A stretch of DNA of 64,000 nucleotides from assembly GCF_900102685.1 (NCBI RefSeq), contig NZ_FMZA01000001.1, forward strand, positions 124,001 to 188,000, written 5' to 3'. The position numbers and the translations under genes were made by a program. Below are positions 24,864 through 35,456 of the stretch, piece after piece; positions within the stretch are counted from its first letter, which is position 1; every line of letters begins with the position of its first letter. The DNA comes from Melghirimyces thermohalophilus. Lineage in GTDB: Bacteria > Bacillota > Bacilli > Thermoactinomycetales > DSM-45169. The notes below the pieces were generated by a model. It was not told where the DNA came from, searched no databases, and saw only the letters and a program-made list of their open reading frames with translations.

Positions 24864-26774
24864 ATGCCCAGCAACCAGGTACGGAGACGCCTGTTTATCA
24901 CCCTTTTGGTCGGGTTATTCCTATTTGCCGGCCTGCTGGCCCGGTTGGGTTATGTTCAATTGGTGGAAGGGAATTGGCTGAACGATAAGGCCCGGGATCT
25001 ATGGACGAGGGACATCCCCTTTGAAGGGAAACGGGGCCGCATTCTGGATCGGAAGGGAGAAGTGTTGGCCTACAATATCAGCTCTCCCTCGGTGCTGGCG
25101 ATTCCGGCTCAGATTGAAGATCCTGCCAAGACTGCCCGGGAACTGGCTCACATTTTGATGGCGCCGGAACAGAATATTTATCGGCAGATCACGAAGAAAC
25201 AACTGATTGTGCGGCTTCAGCCCTATGGTCGGAAAATCAGCAATGAGCGGGCCCAGTCGATTTTGGAACGTCGTCTGCCAGGTATTGTGGTGGCGGAAGA
25301 TAACAGGCGCCATTATCCACAAGGAAGTCTGGCTGCCCACATCCTCGGTTTCGCCGGGATCGATAATCAGGGGCTGGCAGGACTGGAATTGGTTTACGAC
25401 GAGCGGCTCAGCGGTACGCGGGGTCACGTCTCCTTCGGTGCCAATGCGAAGGGGGAAAGGTTGCCCGGGGGTGTGGATCGGTACACCCCCCCTGAAGATG
25501 GAATGGATTTGGTTCTCACGCTGGATAAAAACATCCAGGCGATCGTGGAACGGGAAATGGATCAAGCGATGGCACAGCATGATCCGGAAAACGTTCTCGC
25601 TATCGCGATGGATCCGGATACAGGGGAAATCCTGGGGATGGGGAGCCGTCCTACCTTTCGTCCCGATAATTTTCGGAATGTAGATCCGGAGGTATACAAC
25701 AGAAACTTGCCGATCTGGCGGACCTACGAGCCAGGTTCTACCTTTAAAATCATTACGCTTGCCGCCGCTCTGGAAGAAAATAAGGTGAATATGAAAGAGG
25801 CTTTTCACGATCCGGGTTACGTCAAGGTGGGCGGGGCGCGGCTCCGTTGCTGGAAAGGGGGCGGCCACGGTTCACAAACCTTTTTGGAGGTGGTGGAAAA
25901 CTCCTGCAACCCCGGATTCGTCAACCTGGGGCAACGGCTGGGCAAGGAAAAGCTGTTCGAATACATCCGCAAGTTTGGTTTCGGTCAGAAGACAGGGATC
26001 GATCTCAATGGGGAAGCCAAAGGCATCCTCTTTAAACCGAAACAAGTGGGGCCGGTGGAACTGGCCACCACTGCTTTTGGTCAAGGGGTTTCAGTTACGC
26101 CGATTCAACAGGTGACGGCGGTAGCCGCAGCCGTCAACGGAGGAGAGTTGATGGAACCTTATCTTAACAAGGCGTGGAAAGACCCCGAGACTGGGGAGGT
26201 ATTGGAAAAGACGAAACCAAATGTGAAACGACAGGTGGTTTCGGAAGAAACTTCGAAAAAAGTGCGCTATGCTTTGGAAAGCGTAGTCGCCCGCGGTACC
26301 GGACGTCGGGCTTTTATCGACGGTTACCGGGTGGGCGGCAAGACCGGAACAGCACAAAAAGTAGGTCCCGACGGCCGCTATTTGAAAAATAATCATATCG
26401 TCTCCTTTATCGGGGTGGCGCCCTCAGATGATCCGGAACTGGTTGTCTATGTGGCCGTGGACAACCCGAAAGGGGTTCAGTTTGGCGGAGTCGTTGCCGC
26501 ACCGATTGTGCGCAACATCATGTATGACAGCTTGCGGTATATGGGAGTGGAAAAACGGAAGAAACAGATTCCGCCGGAGAAAATCCCGACGAGCCAACCG
26601 ATTGTGACGGTGCCGGATCTGATCGGGGAAAACGTTTCCCGTATTCGAAACAGCCTTTATGATACCCCCCTCCAAGTGAGCGGAAAGGGAGAGGTGGTGA
26701 TCAACCAAGCTCCCAAACCCGGGGAGAGGGTAGAAAAGGGCACGCCGATCCGAATATACTTGGGTGACAAATGA
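24864..26774 (+). CDS. spoVD: Stage V sporulation protein D (class B PBP)
   Basis: This 636-residue protein is similar along its whole length to B. subtilis SpoVD, the transpeptidase that builds the spore cortex with SpoVE. The N-terminal anchor is RLFITLLVGLFLFAGLLARLGY. RGRILDRKGEVLA opens the dimerisation domain. Catalytic motifs are STFK near residue 292, the Ser-Cys-Asn of VVENSCNPGFV, and KTG in VGGKTGTAQK. A C-terminal PASTA domain starts VTVPDLIGENVS. ATG 24864 aligns with the Bacillus start; upstream in-frame starts (24798 and others) would add 22 basic residues. The Cys next to the SxN motif, known for redox control in SpoVD, is retained. Confidence 0.95.
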   Translation: MPSNQVRRRLFITLLVGLFLFAGLLARLGYVQLVEGNWLNDKARDLWTRDIPFEGKRGRILDRKGEVLAYNISSPSVLAIPAQIEDPAKTARELAHILMAPEQNIYRQITKKQLIVRLQPYGRKISNERAQSILERRLPGIVVAEDNRRHYPQGSLAAHILGFAGIDNQGLAGLELVYDERLSGTRGHVSFGANAKGERLPGGVDRYTPPEDGMDLVLTLDKNIQAIVEREMDQAMAQHDPENVLAIAMDPDTGEILGMGSRPTFRPDNFRNVDPEVYNRNLPIWRTYEPGSTFKIITLAAALEENKVNMKEAFHDPGYVKVGGARLRCWKGGGHGSQTFLEVVENSCNPGFVNLGQRLGKEKLFEYIRKFGFGQKTGIDLNGEAKGILFKPKQVGPVELATTAFGQGVSVTPIQQVTAVAAAVNGGELMEPYLNKAWKDPETGEVLEKTKPNVKRQVVSEETSKKVRYALESVVARGTGRRAFIDGYRVGGKTGTAQKVGPDGRYLKNNHIVSFIGVAPSDDPELVVYVAVDNPKGVQFGGVVAAPIVRNIMYDSLRYMGVEKRKKQIPPEKIPTSQPIVTVPDLIGENVSRIRNSLYDTPLQVSGKGEVVINQAPKPGERVEKGTPIRIYLGDK

Positions 26775-26813
26775 ATAAAAGCAGATTAAAATAGGATTGA
26801 TAATGCCAGATGG

Positions 26814-26842
26814 ATGCCAGGAAAGTTGCCTGGCATTTCTCG
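26814..26842 (+). terminator. Possible weak terminator after spoVD
   Basis: The perfect stem ATGCCAGG/CCTGGCAT is followed by TTTCTC. The T tract is short, so murE may still be reached by read-through. Confidence 0.4.
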
Positions 26843-26897
26843 TGTCATATCGTTGATATTTACGGACGAATGGATGGAGTCGGTGAGGAGGGAACAC

Positions 26898-28409
26898 ATG
26901 AAGCTGAAAACGTTGGTCGGTTCTCTCGTGGTTGCGCAGACAACCGGAAATACCGATGTTGATATTGAGGGGATCGAAGTGGATTCCCGGCAAGTGAAGC
27001 CGGGGGATTTATTTGTCGCTCTGAAGGGATTTACCGTCGATGGTCACGAGTATATATCCCAGGCGGTGGAAAAAGGAGCAGCTGCGGTGGTCGTGGAAGA
27101 GGAGGCGGGCGCTACGGGTGACGTGCCTGTGGTCCGCGTTCCCGACACGCGCCGAGCCATGGCCGTGCTCGCCGATGTATTTTATCGTCATCCCTCCCAG
27201 GAATTGAAGGTGATCGGGGTGACAGGCACCAACGGGAAAACGACCACTACCCATTTAATCCGGGAAATCCTGCAGGATCGGGGACGAAAAACGGGGTTGA
27301 TTGGAACGATTCATATGTCTGTGGACAACGATGTCTACCCGGTGAAAAATACCACGCCGGAAGCCGTCGATTTACAGCGGGGGTTTCGTAAAATGGCGGA
27401 TGCCGGTTGTTCCCACGCTGTGATGGAGGCTTCTTCTCACGCCCTCCACATGGGGCGTACCCGGGGCTGCCGCATCAAAACGGCGGTATTCACCAATCTG
27501 ACCCAGGATCACTTGGATTACCACGGGACGATGGAACGTTACCGACATGCTAAGAGCCTCCTCTTTGGGCAATTGGGAAATACTTTTGCGGACCGTGCTG
27601 AAGATCAACCGCTGGCCGTGTTGAATGCCGATGACGAAGCCAGCCGGGCTTTTATGGAGGTAACGCCCGCCCAGGTGATTACATATGGAGTGGAAAAGCC
27701 GGCTGATGTCCAGGCGGAAAACATTCGTTACCATAGCGGCGGAACCCGGTTCACGTTGAACACCTTCCGTGGGTCCGTCGACATCGATATGAAGCTGGTG
27801 GGCAAATTCAGCGTATATAATGCTTTGACCGCAGCAGCGGCAGCGCTGGGAGAAGGGGTTTCTCCGGAACAGATTCGGGATACTCTGAATCGAATAGAGG
27901 GGGTTCCCGGTCGTTTTGAACCGGTGGACGCCGGCCAACCCTTTACGGTTTTGGTCGACTATGCCCACACACCTGACAGCCTGGAGAATGTATTGACCAC
28001 CATCCGTGATTTTGCTACCGGCTCCGTCTGTTGTGTCGTGGGCTGTGGTGGAGACCGGGACCGCAGCAAACGGCCGGTGATGGCCCGGATTGCGGCGGAA
28101 TACAGCGACCAGGCGATCATCACCAGTGACAATCCCCGAACTGAGGATCCGAAGGAGATCATCGATGATATGCTGGCTGGAGTGAAGGATGATGCTGAAG
28201 CCCGGATCCAAACGATCTTTGACCGTGCGGAGGCCATCCGGTATGCTGTGGAGAGCGCCGGCCCGGAAGATGTGATTTTGATCGCCGGAAAAGGTCACGA
28301 AACCTATCAGGAAATCAACGGCGTCCGTCATGATTTTGATGATCGCGAAGTCGCACGGAAAGCCATTCTGTCAAAAGGATCGGGTTACAATGCAAAAAAC
28401 GTTGAATGA
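26898..28409 (+). CDS. murE: UDP-MurNAc-tripeptide synthetase MurE (meso-DAP adding)
   Basis: This 503-residue Mur ligase adds the third residue of the stem peptide with ATP. Motifs: GIEVDSRQVKPGDLFVAL, the ATP loop GVTGTNGKTTTTHLI, carbamylated-lysine and metal region, HTPDSLENVL, and GGDRDRSKRP. The substrate-discriminating motif DNPR is present in TSDNPRTEDP, pointing to meso-diaminopimelate rather than lysine. ATG 26898 has GAGGAGGGA upstream. The end overlaps the murF start by 20 bases. Confidence 0.96.
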   Translation: MKLKTLVGSLVVAQTTGNTDVDIEGIEVDSRQVKPGDLFVALKGFTVDGHEYISQAVEKGAAAVVVEEEAGATGDVPVVRVPDTRRAMAVLADVFYRHPSQELKVIGVTGTNGKTTTTHLIREILQDRGRKTGLIGTIHMSVDNDVYPVKNTTPEAVDLQRGFRKMADAGCSHAVMEASSHALHMGRTRGCRIKTAVFTNLTQDHLDYHGTMERYRHAKSLLFGQLGNTFADRAEDQPLAVLNADDEASRAFMEVTPAQVITYGVEKPADVQAENIRYHSGGTRFTLNTFRGSVDIDMKLVGKFSVYNALTAAAAALGEGVSPEQIRDTLNRIEGVPGRFEPVDAGQPFTVLVDYAHTPDSLENVLTTIRDFATGSVCCVVGCGGDRDRSKRPVMARIAAEYSDQAIITSDNPRTEDPKEIIDDMLAGVKDDAEARIQTIFDRAEAIRYAVESAGPEDVILIAGKGHETYQEINGVRHDFDDREVARKAILSKGSGYNAKNVE

Positions 28410-29775
28410 AATCGAACAGCAGGTGGGTGGCAAGCTGAGCGGTGGTGTCGCCGACGTCCATTTGTTGGTCGACGGGGTTTCTACCGACACCCGTAAAATG
28501 AAAGAAAACCAGCTGTACATCCCGTTGCAGGGAGAACGGTTTGATGGGCACGACTTTTTGCAGGCCGCCGCGGACCAGGGGGCTGCTGCTGCTCTCTGGG
28601 CCAAGGAGTTGCCCGCCCATTCGCCGATCCCCTTGATTCAAGTAGAGGATACATTGGTTGCCTTACAGGACCTGGCGGCCGCCTGGCGTCGGGAGCTGGG
28701 GGTGAAGTTGGTGGCGGTGACCGGGAGCAACGGGAAGACGACCACGAAGGATCTCATCAGCGCTGTTTTAGGTGTTAGGTATCAGGTCCATCGCACCCAT
28801 GGCAACCTGAACAATCACATCGGCCTGCCCCTTACCCTCCTGTCGATGCCGACGGGGACGGAAGTGGCCGTCGTGGAGATGGGGATGAGCCGGGCTGGAG
28901 AGATCGCTCGACTTTCCGAGATCGCAACACCCGATACCGCTGTGATCACCAATATCGGAGAGGCACATCTGGAGTTTTTCGGTAGCCGGGAAGCCATTGC
29001 CGATGCCAAGCTGGAGATTCGTGAAGGCTTGTCCCCGGATGGGGTGTTGTTCGTTGACGGGGACGAACCCCTCCTGCAGGAACGGCTGGCCGCCGAAGAG
29101 CGGAAGGTGGTTCGGGTGGGGTTTGCACCTGGTAACGATGATATCGCCCAAGAGCTGGAGCTCAAGGGGACAGAAGGAATCGCTTTTCGCTCCTCTGCTG
29201 CTGGAACCCGTTTTGAACTGGGGATGATGGGGCGGCACAATACGGTCAATGCGCTTCTCGCCATCCAAGTCGGCCGCCACTACGGATTAGTCGAAAAAGA
29301 GATTCAGACGGGACTGAACCGAGTGGAAAGATCGGGGATGCGCCTGGAAACAGCGATCGCCTCTAACGGGATGACAGTGGTTAATGATGCCTACAACGCC
29401 AGTCCGACGGCGGTGCGGGCGACGATTGACCTGCTTGTTTCCCTGGAGGATTTCCGGGAGAAATGGGTCCTGCTCGGGGATATTCTTGAGCTGGGGGATC
29501 AGGAGGAGGCCCTGCACCGCGAGGTAGGTCGTTATGCGGCAGAACAAGGTGTCACCCGTCTGTTCACCCTGGGCGAACGGGCTCGCTGGATCGCCGACGC
29601 GGCCGGGGAGACCGAGGGAACTCTTGCGGTCACCCATTTTTCCACGGTAGAAGAAGCGGCACGACATCTGGATCAGGACGGGGATTCTTCCGTTGTCCTA
29701 CTGGTGAAAGGTTCCCGCGGCGCCCGTCTGGAACGGGTGGTTGATCATCTGACAAAAGGAGAGAAGCGAAGGTAA
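28390..29775 (+). CDS. murF: UDP-MurNAc-tripeptide:D-Ala-D-Ala ligase MurF
   Basis: This is a 461-residue ligase that completes the pentapeptide. It has GVSTDTRKMKENQLYIPL, the ATP loop [32 protein letters not shown] and NDAYNASPTAVRATID, all diagnostic. ATG 28390 lies inside the end of murE with AAAGGAT upstream, suggesting translational coupling. The stop is directly followed by the mraY start, with no spacer. Confidence 0.96.
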   Translation: MQKTLNEIEQQVGGKLSGGVADVHLLVDGVSTDTRKMKENQLYIPLQGERFDGHDFLQAAADQGAAAALWAKELPAHSPIPLIQVEDTLVALQDLAAAWRRELGVKLVAVTGSNGKTTTKDLISAVLGVRYQVHRTHGNLNNHIGLPLTLLSMPTGTEVAVVEMGMSRAGEIARLSEIATPDTAVITNIGEAHLEFFGSREAIADAKLEIREGLSPDGVLFVDGDEPLLQERLAAEERKVVRVGFAPGNDDIAQELELKGTEGIAFRSSAAGTRFELGMMGRHNTVNALLAIQVGRHYGLVEKEIQTGLNRVERSGMRLETAIASNGMTVVNDAYNASPTAVRATIDLLVSLEDFREKWVLLGDILELGDQEEALHREVGRYAAEQGVTRLFTLGERARWIADAAGETEGTLAVTHFSTVEEAARHLDQDGDSSVVLLVKGSRGARLERVVDHLTKGEKRR

Positions 29776-30777
29776 ATGGATATGCGGCTGATTTTGGTTC
29801 CCCTCGCCGTGGCTTTTGGCCTCGGTGTCTTGTTGGGACCGTTCGTCATACCCGTTCTACGACGGTTAAAATTCGGTCAGGCTATTCGTGATGAAGGGCC
29901 CAAAGCCCACCAGAAAAAGGCGGGCACCCCGACCATGGGGGGAACGATCTTTCTCACGGTAGTCGTGTTGACCGCGATCCCGCTGAGCAATGTCTTTTTC
30001 TTTGAATCGTTGTCGGATTTATTTTTTCTCCTTTTTGCCACTCTGGGATATGGCATTCTGGGTTTTATGGACGATTATATCAAGGTTGTGATGAAGCGAA
30101 ACCTGGGGCTGACAGCCAAACAGAAGCTGCTGGGTCAGTTATTTATCGGCATGGTGCTGTTTTGGGTGTTGTGGGAGGTGCGGATTGTTCGCGGGGAAAA
30201 TCCGGCGATCTCCACGATCCATATGCCTGGCACCGAGCTCTATTTTGAGTTGAACTGGCTTTATCTGCCCCTGTTGGTGTTGATGATGATTGCCGCTTCC
30301 AACGCGGTTAACTTGACCGATGGTCTAGACGGCTTGGTGGCTGGTACAGCTGCTATCGCCTACGGGGCTTATGCGGTGATCGGTATGGTACAGAGCAACT
30401 ATATGGTGGTGATCTTCTCTGCATCTGTGGTCGGGGCCCTGCTCGGCTTTCTGGTGTTTAATGCTCACCCGGCCAAGGTGTTTATGGGCGATACCGGATC
30501 CCTGGCTTTGGGAGGGGGGCTGGCGGCGCTGGCGGTGATCACCAAGACAGAGCTGCTTCTGCCGATCATCGGGGCGGTGTTTGTCATTGAAACCTTGTCG
30601 GTGATGATCCAGGTCTCCTCCTTTAAATTCCGGGGGAAAAGGATTTTTCGGATGAGCCCGATCCACCACCACTTTGAATTGGTGGGCTGGTCGGAATGGC
30701 GGGTGGTTACCACCTTCTGGTTTATCGGGTTTCTATGTGCTGGCTTAGGGATCTACCTGGAGGTGTTCTTAACTTGA
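29776..30777 (+). CDS. mraY: Phospho-MurNAc-pentapeptide transferase MraY
   Basis: This 333-residue enzyme has ten predicted spans and makes lipid I from UDP-MurNAc-pentapeptide and undecaprenyl phosphate. It shows [24 protein letters not shown] near the N-terminus, the catalytic FMDDYIKV region, [16 protein letters not shown], and the magnesium/histidine segment [13 protein letters not shown]. Start ATG abuts the murF stop. The end overlaps the murD start (TTGA). Confidence 0.97.
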   Translation: MDMRLILVPLAVAFGLGVLLGPFVIPVLRRLKFGQAIRDEGPKAHQKKAGTPTMGGTIFLTVVVLTAIPLSNVFFFESLSDLFFLLFATLGYGILGFMDDYIKVVMKRNLGLTAKQKLLGQLFIGMVLFWVLWEVRIVRGENPAISTIHMPGTELYFELNWLYLPLLVLMMIAASNAVNLTDGLDGLVAGTAAIAYGAYAVIGMVQSNYMVVIFSASVVGALLGFLVFNAHPAKVFMGDTGSLALGGGLAALAVITKTELLLPIIGAVFVIETLSVMIQVSSFKFRGKRIFRMSPIHHHFELVGWSEWRVVTTFWFIGFLCAGLGIYLEVFLT

Positions 30778-32147
30778 AACCGGTGAGTGAGGACTTCGCC
30801 GGAAAGAGGGTACTGGTGTTGGGGCTGGCAAGAAGTGGGCGGGCTGTGGCCCGGCTGCTCCGTTCCCTCGGTGCACAGGTGACGGTGAACGACCGGAAAC
30901 CCCGTTCGGAAACGGCGGAGGCAGAGGCATTGGAACAGGAAGGAATCCGGGTGGTCTTGGGTGGGCATCCCCCCGATCTGATCCAACCTGGAGTGGATCT
31001 ATTGGTGAAAAACCCGGGGATTCCTTATCGGATTCCCTTGATCCGAAGAGCGGAGGAGCTGGGGATTCCTGTGGTGACGGAGGTGGAGATCGCCTATCTG
31101 TTGACAGATGCTCCGCTCATCGGCATCACCGGCTCCAATGGGAAGACGACCACCACTTCCATGGTGGGACGCATGCTGGATCGTGGGAATCTTCCTGTTC
31201 ACGTCGCCGGCAACATCGGAACCGCCCTGTCGGAAATCGCTCCGCAGCTGAAGGCAGAAGAATGGCTGGTTTCGGAACTGTCCAGTTTCCAGCTGAAGGG
31301 AACCCGCTCCTTTCGACCTCGGATCGGCGCCCTTCTCAATGTGGTGCCCGCCCACTTGGACTATCACGGATCGATGGAGGATTATGTAGGCTCCAAAAAA
31401 AAGCTGTTTGCCAACCAAGAGCCGGGGGATATTGCCGTCCTTAACAGGGACTCCGCGGAGTGTCGAGCGGTCGCTGCGGAGTTGGACGTCGACGTTTGGT
31501 GGTTTAGCCGACGGGAGTCGGTTGCCCGGGGGCTGATGTTTGAGGAGGGTTGGGTGACAGCTCGCCTTCCCGAACATCGGGATCCGATTCGGATTTTGCG
31601 GGAAGACGAAGTCCGCCTGCCCGGTGTGCACCGGGAAAACGCCCTGGCGGCGGCGGCCATCGCTCTGGCTGCAGGCTGCCCGGTGGAAGCGATCCGGGAG
31701 GAGTTGGCCACCTTTCAGGGAGTGGAACACCGCCTGGAATTTGTGGAGACCGTGGACGGGGTTTGCTATTTCAATGATTCCAAAGCGACCAATGCCAAAG
31801 CGGCTATTTCCGCTATGGAATCCTTCACCGAACCGATTATCTTGATCGCGGGCGGGTTGGATCGCGGCGTCGATTTCAGGGAATTGACCCCGGTTTTTCG
31901 CGACCGGCTCAAGGGGATCGTCGCTATCGGTCAGACGGCGGATACGCTGCTGGCCCGAGGGGAGGAAGCCAAAGTCCCCTACCGCGAGTTGGCTTCGGAT
32001 ATTGCGGAAGCAGTGGAGCGGGCCCATCGTCTGGCAACAGCAGGCGATGTGGTGTTGTTGTCTCCAGCCTGTGCCAGTTGGGATATGTACACCTCATTTG
32101 AAGAACGGGGGAGCATTTTTAAACAAGCCGTGCATAGGCTTAAATAG
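30774..32147 (+). CDS. murD: UDP-MurNAc-L-Ala:D-Glu ligase MurD
   Basis: This 457-residue ligase adds D-glutamate to UDP-MurNAc-L-alanine. The N-terminal Rossmann-like loop is [17 protein letters not shown]. The ATP loop is [25 protein letters not shown] and [15 protein letters not shown] follow. The start is TTG 30774, ten bases after GGAGG and overlapping the mraY stop; longer upstream frames lie inside mraY. A GTG at 30783 is a weaker alternative. Confidence 0.95.
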   Translation: MKPVSEDFAGKRVLVLGLARSGRAVARLLRSLGAQVTVNDRKPRSETAEAEALEQEGIRVVLGGHPPDLIQPGVDLLVKNPGIPYRIPLIRRAEELGIPVVTEVEIAYLLTDAPLIGITGSNGKTTTTSMVGRMLDRGNLPVHVAGNIGTALSEIAPQLKAEEWLVSELSSFQLKGTRSFRPRIGALLNVVPAHLDYHGSMEDYVGSKKKLFANQEPGDIAVLNRDSAECRAVAAELDVDVWWFSRRESVARGLMFEEGWVTARLPEHRDPIRILREDEVRLPGVHRENALAAAAIALAAGCPVEAIREELATFQGVEHRLEFVETVDGVCYFNDSKATNAKAAISAMESFTEPIILIAGGLDRGVDFRELTPVFRDRLKGIVAIGQTADTLLARGEEAKVPYRELASDIAEAVERAHRLATAGDVVLLSPACASWDMYTSFEERGSIFKQAVHRLK

Positions 32148-32183
32148 GCTTGCCCCAAAATCTTCACCGAGGTGAAAAAGCCT

Positions 32184-33281
32184 ATGCCCAAACCACGGAA
32201 CGCACCGGACGTGGTGATTATCGCTTCCATTCTCGCGTTGTTGACGATCGGCGTCATCATGGTGTACAGCGCCAGTGCCGCTTACTCTTATGACAAGTTC
32301 GGCGACAGTTTCTTCTACGCCAAGCGGCAGATGCTCTTTGCCGCCTTGGGTGTCTTTTTGATGCTGCTGATTTCGCGGATCGATCCCGAGCTTTTTTATC
32401 GCTGGGCGAAGCCCTCCTTGTGGATCTGTTTTGCCCTGTTGGCTCTGGTGCTCGTTCCCGGAGTGGGTATGGTTCGCGGAGGAGCGCGCAGTTGGCTGGG
32501 GATCGGCGCTTTTAGTATCCAGCCTTCAGAGTTTATGAAGCTGGCGGTCATTCTGTTTTTGGCTCAATATTTAACCTCTAACGCGAGGGAGAACCAGACG
32601 CTGACCAAAGGCATCGTTATTCCCCTTTCCATCGCCGGCGCTGCTTTTGCCTTGATCATGATGCAACCGGATTTGGGAACCGGTACGGTTTTGATGGGAA
32701 CGGCTTTTGTGCTGATCTTTGCCGCGGGCGCTCGCTTAAAATACTTGCTCGGCCTCTGTCTGTTGGGTGTAGCTGGGTTTGCCGGTCTCGTCTTGGCGGC
32801 ACCTTATCGCATTCAACGGATTACTGCCTTTTTGGACCCATGGCAGGATCCATTAGGCGCTGGTTATCAAGTGATCCAGTCCCTGTTTGCTATCGGCCCA
32901 GGAGGGCTGATGGGTTTAGGCTTGGGAATGAGCCGGCAAAAACATCTCTACCTGCCGGAACCCCATACTGACTTCATCTTTTCTATTTTGGCGGAAGAAC
33001 TCGGCTTTTTAGGCGCAGGAACCGCCATCATTCTGTTTGCGGTGTTGGTGTGGCGCGGCTTACGGGTGGCGATTCGGGTGCCGGACATGTTTATGGCGCT
33101 CATCGCTACGGGGGTGACGGCGATGATCATCATTCAGGCCGTCATCAACATCGGCGTAGTGACCGGCTCCTTTCCTGTTACGGGTATTACGTTGCCTTTT
33201 CTCAGTTACGGAGGTTCATCCCTGACATTAACCTTGATGGCAGTTGGCCTGTTGTTAAACTTGTCCCGTTACACAAAATAA
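32184..33281 (+). CDS. spoVE: SEDS peptidoglycan glycosyltransferase SpoVE (FtsW/RodA family)
   Basis: This 365-residue polytopic protein matches SpoVE in length (366 in B. subtilis) and position between murD and murG. It has about ten spans. Family marks are VYSASAAYSYDKFGDSFFYAKRQ, GARSWLGIGAFSIQPSEFMKLA with the catalytic-region Glu, LGAGYQVIQSLFAIGPGGLMGLGLG, PEPHTDFIFSILAEELGFLG and LPFLSYGGSSL. It polymerises glycan strands, probably for the spore cortex with SpoVD. ATG 32184 follows GAGGTGA. A vegetative FtsW role cannot be excluded from sequence. Confidence 0.9.
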   Translation: MPKPRNAPDVVIIASILALLTIGVIMVYSASAAYSYDKFGDSFFYAKRQMLFAALGVFLMLLISRIDPELFYRWAKPSLWICFALLALVLVPGVGMVRGGARSWLGIGAFSIQPSEFMKLAVILFLAQYLTSNARENQTLTKGIVIPLSIAGAAFALIMMQPDLGTGTVLMGTAFVLIFAAGARLKYLLGLCLLGVAGFAGLVLAAPYRIQRITAFLDPWQDPLGAGYQVIQSLFAIGPGGLMGLGLGMSRQKHLYLPEPHTDFIFSILAEELGFLGAGTAIILFAVLVWRGLRVAIRVPDMFMALIATGVTAMIIIQAVINIGVVTGSFPVTGITLPFLSYGGSSLTLTLMAVGLLLNLSRYTK

Positions 33282-33310
33282 AAAGACTGATCGAAAACGG
33301 GTGATAACAT

Positions 33311-34420
33311 ATGAAAAAAGTATTACTTTCCGGGGGCGGAACCGGTGGTCATATCTACCCCGCCCTGTCCATCGCTAAAGCGGTTCGCCGTCAGAACCCC
33401 CAAGCGGAGATCGGTTACATCGGAACGAAAAATGGTTTAGAAGCGCGCATTGTTCCAAAGGAAGGGAACATTCAATTTTTTGATGTGGAAATTCAAGGGT
33501 TTCGTCGCAAGCTTTCCCTGGACAACCTGCAAACCGTGGCCAAGTTTCTCCGTGCGGTGCGGGATTGCAAACAGTATATCCGGGATTTCCAGCCGGATGT
33601 GGTGGTGGGGACGGGGGGGTATGTCAGCGGTCCTTCCTTGTATGCTGCCGCCCGGATGGGCGTTCCGACGCTGATTTTGGAGCCGGATGTGTTGCCAGGC
33701 CTTACCACCCGCTTTCTTTCCCGTTATGTGGATACGGTAGCCGTCAGCTTGAGTGGGTCGGAGAAACATTTGACCAAAGCGGAGCGGATCATTCATACGG
33801 GGAATCCCCGGGGGACGGAAGTGGTCCGCGCCAACGCCGAAGCGGGCAGGGAATCGCTGGGGATTCATGATGCGGACAAGCCGGTCATCTTGATTTTTGG
33901 CGGCAGCCGCGGGGCCAAGCCCTTGAATGATGCTGTCACCGAGATGATGCCTAAGATCCGGGAAGCACGCCACCTCCATTTCGTCTATGTGACGGGAGAG
34001 GTGCATTATGAGACGGTTACTGCTAATATAAAGGACGACATCACTAACCTGACTGTAAGGCCATACATCTATAACATGCCCGACGTTCTCGCCGGAACCT
34101 CTCTGGTGGTGGGTAGAGCGGGAGCTTCTACCTTGGCGGAGTTGACCGCTTTGGGGGTTCCTTCCATCATGATTCCATCTCCTTATGTGACCAATAACCA
34201 CCAGGAAGCCAATGCGCGCTGGCTGGAAGAACAGGGAGCCGGCCGCATGATTCTGGAGCGGGAGTTGAGCGGGGAGCGCTTGTGGGAAACGATTCGCGAG
34301 ATCGCAGAAGATGCTGATCGCCGCCGGCAGATGAGCGAGACCGCCCGTCAATTGGGTCGTCCCGACGCCGCTGGCGAGATTGTTGAAGAATTGGAACGAC
34401 TGGCTGGAAAAGTTAGTTGA
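33311..34420 (+). CDS. murG: Lipid II synthase MurG
   Basis: This 369-residue GT-B glycosyltransferase adds GlcNAc to lipid I on the inner membrane face. It has the N-terminal glycine loop LSGGGTGGHIYPAL, GTGGYVSGPSLYAA, GGSRGAKPLNDAV, and the UDP-GlcNAc site GRAGASTLAELTALGVPSIMIP with YVTNNHQEANARWLE. The usual EQNAVPGLTNR segment is EPDVLPGLTTR here. ATG 33311 starts MKKVLLSGGG. Confidence 0.95.
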   Translation: MKKVLLSGGGTGGHIYPALSIAKAVRRQNPQAEIGYIGTKNGLEARIVPKEGNIQFFDVEIQGFRRKLSLDNLQTVAKFLRAVRDCKQYIRDFQPDVVVGTGGYVSGPSLYAAARMGVPTLILEPDVLPGLTTRFLSRYVDTVAVSLSGSEKHLTKAERIIHTGNPRGTEVVRANAEAGRESLGIHDADKPVILIFGGSRGAKPLNDAVTEMMPKIREARHLHFVYVTGEVHYETVTANIKDDITNLTVRPYIYNMPDVLAGTSLVVGRAGASTLAELTALGVPSIMIPSPYVTNNHQEANARWLEEQGAGRMILERELSGERLWETIREIAEDADRRRQMSETARQLGRPDAAGEIVEELERLAGKVS

Positions 34421-34533
34421 CCGCAACTGTCGGGCAGGCTTTCGTCACACAATGTTGGCGGGGGCATAGACTATCGTATACCGTGCCCGGATATCACTTT
34501 CAAGCTGAGTGTCTGCGAAAGGAGGCCCCACCT

Positions 34534-35442
34534 GTGGAGCAAATCGCTCAAGAGATCAAAGAATCCCAAGTTCGGGATGTTCGCAGCAACGAACCACTGT
34601 CACGCCACACAACCTGGAGGGTGGGCGGGCCAGCGGATATCCTTATCTACCCGCGAACCAAAGGAGAATTGGAACGGACCATGGCGGTCATCCGTAAACA
34701 TGGGATTCCCTGGAGAGTGATCGGGAAAGGTTCCAACTTGCTGGTGAGAGACGGGGGGATCCGCGGAGCCGTGATCAAAATGGGAAATGGCCTGGACGAG
34801 TGGCGGATCGACAAGGACCGAGTGACGGCGGGAGGTGGACTCTCCTTTGTTAAACTGTCGGTTCTTGTGAGCAGGCAGGGCCTTACAGGTCTGGAATTCG
34901 CCGGTGGTATTCCTGGTACTGTTGGCGGTGCCGTCTTTATGAACGCCGGCGCTCACGGTTCCGAGCTGTCCCACGTGTTGGAATCCGCCGAAGTGCTGCT
35001 GGAGACTGGCCAATGGGCGGTCTTTTCTAACCAGGAGCTTCAATTCAGTTACCGGACCTCCATTTTGCAAAGGGAAAAACGAGGAGTGGTCACCGAAGCC
35101 ACCTTCCGTCTGCAAGAAGGAGACCGGGAACAAGTACTTTCCGCCATGGCCAAATTGAAAGATTATCGCAGACAGACCCAGCCGTTGCAGTATCCTTGTG
35201 CGGGGAGCGTTTTCCGCAACCCGTCGGGTGATCATTCCGGCCGGCTGATCGAAGCCGCCGGCTTGAAGGGATACCGGGTCGGCGATGCCGAAGTGTCAAC
35301 CCAACATGCCAACTTTATCATCAACCGAGGGAACGCGACGGCAAACGATGTTCTCACCCTGATTGAGCACATCATCGGAACCATCGAAGATAAATACGGT
35401 GTCACCCTGGTACCGGAAGTTCAGGTGGTGGGCGAGGGGTAG
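34534..35442 (+). CDS. murB: UDP-N-acetylenolpyruvoylglucosamine reductase MurB
   Basis: This 302-residue flavoenzyme reduces enolpyruvyl-UDP-GlcNAc to UDP-MurNAc with NADPH. It has the FAD-binding segments HTTWRVGGPADILIYP, IGKGSNLLVRDGGIRG and GIPGTVGGAVFMNAGAHG, followed by YRTSIL and the C-terminal CAGSVFRNPSGDHSGRLIEAAGLKG with its catalytic Ser/Glu. The start is GTG 34534 with AAAGGAGG eight bases upstream. A longer frame from 34417 lacks a ribosome-binding site. Length agrees with B. subtilis MurB (about 303). Confidence 0.95.
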   Translation: MEQIAQEIKESQVRDVRSNEPLSRHTTWRVGGPADILIYPRTKGELERTMAVIRKHGIPWRVIGKGSNLLVRDGGIRGAVIKMGNGLDEWRIDKDRVTAGGGLSFVKLSVLVSRQGLTGLEFAGGIPGTVGGAVFMNAGAHGSELSHVLESAEVLLETGQWAVFSNQELQFSYRTSILQREKRGVVTEATFRLQEGDREQVLSAMAKLKDYRRQTQPLQYPCAGSVFRNPSGDHSGRLIEAAGLKGYRVGDAEVSTQHANFIINRGNATANDVLTLIEHIIGTIEDKYGVTLVPEVQVVGEG

Positions 35443-35456
35443 ACGGAGGTGGAACA

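Noticed and set aside
34421-34533. Sigma-E promoter before murB (CATAGACT at 34465)
   Set aside because: The -10 fits but no -35 with acceptable match and spacing is present.
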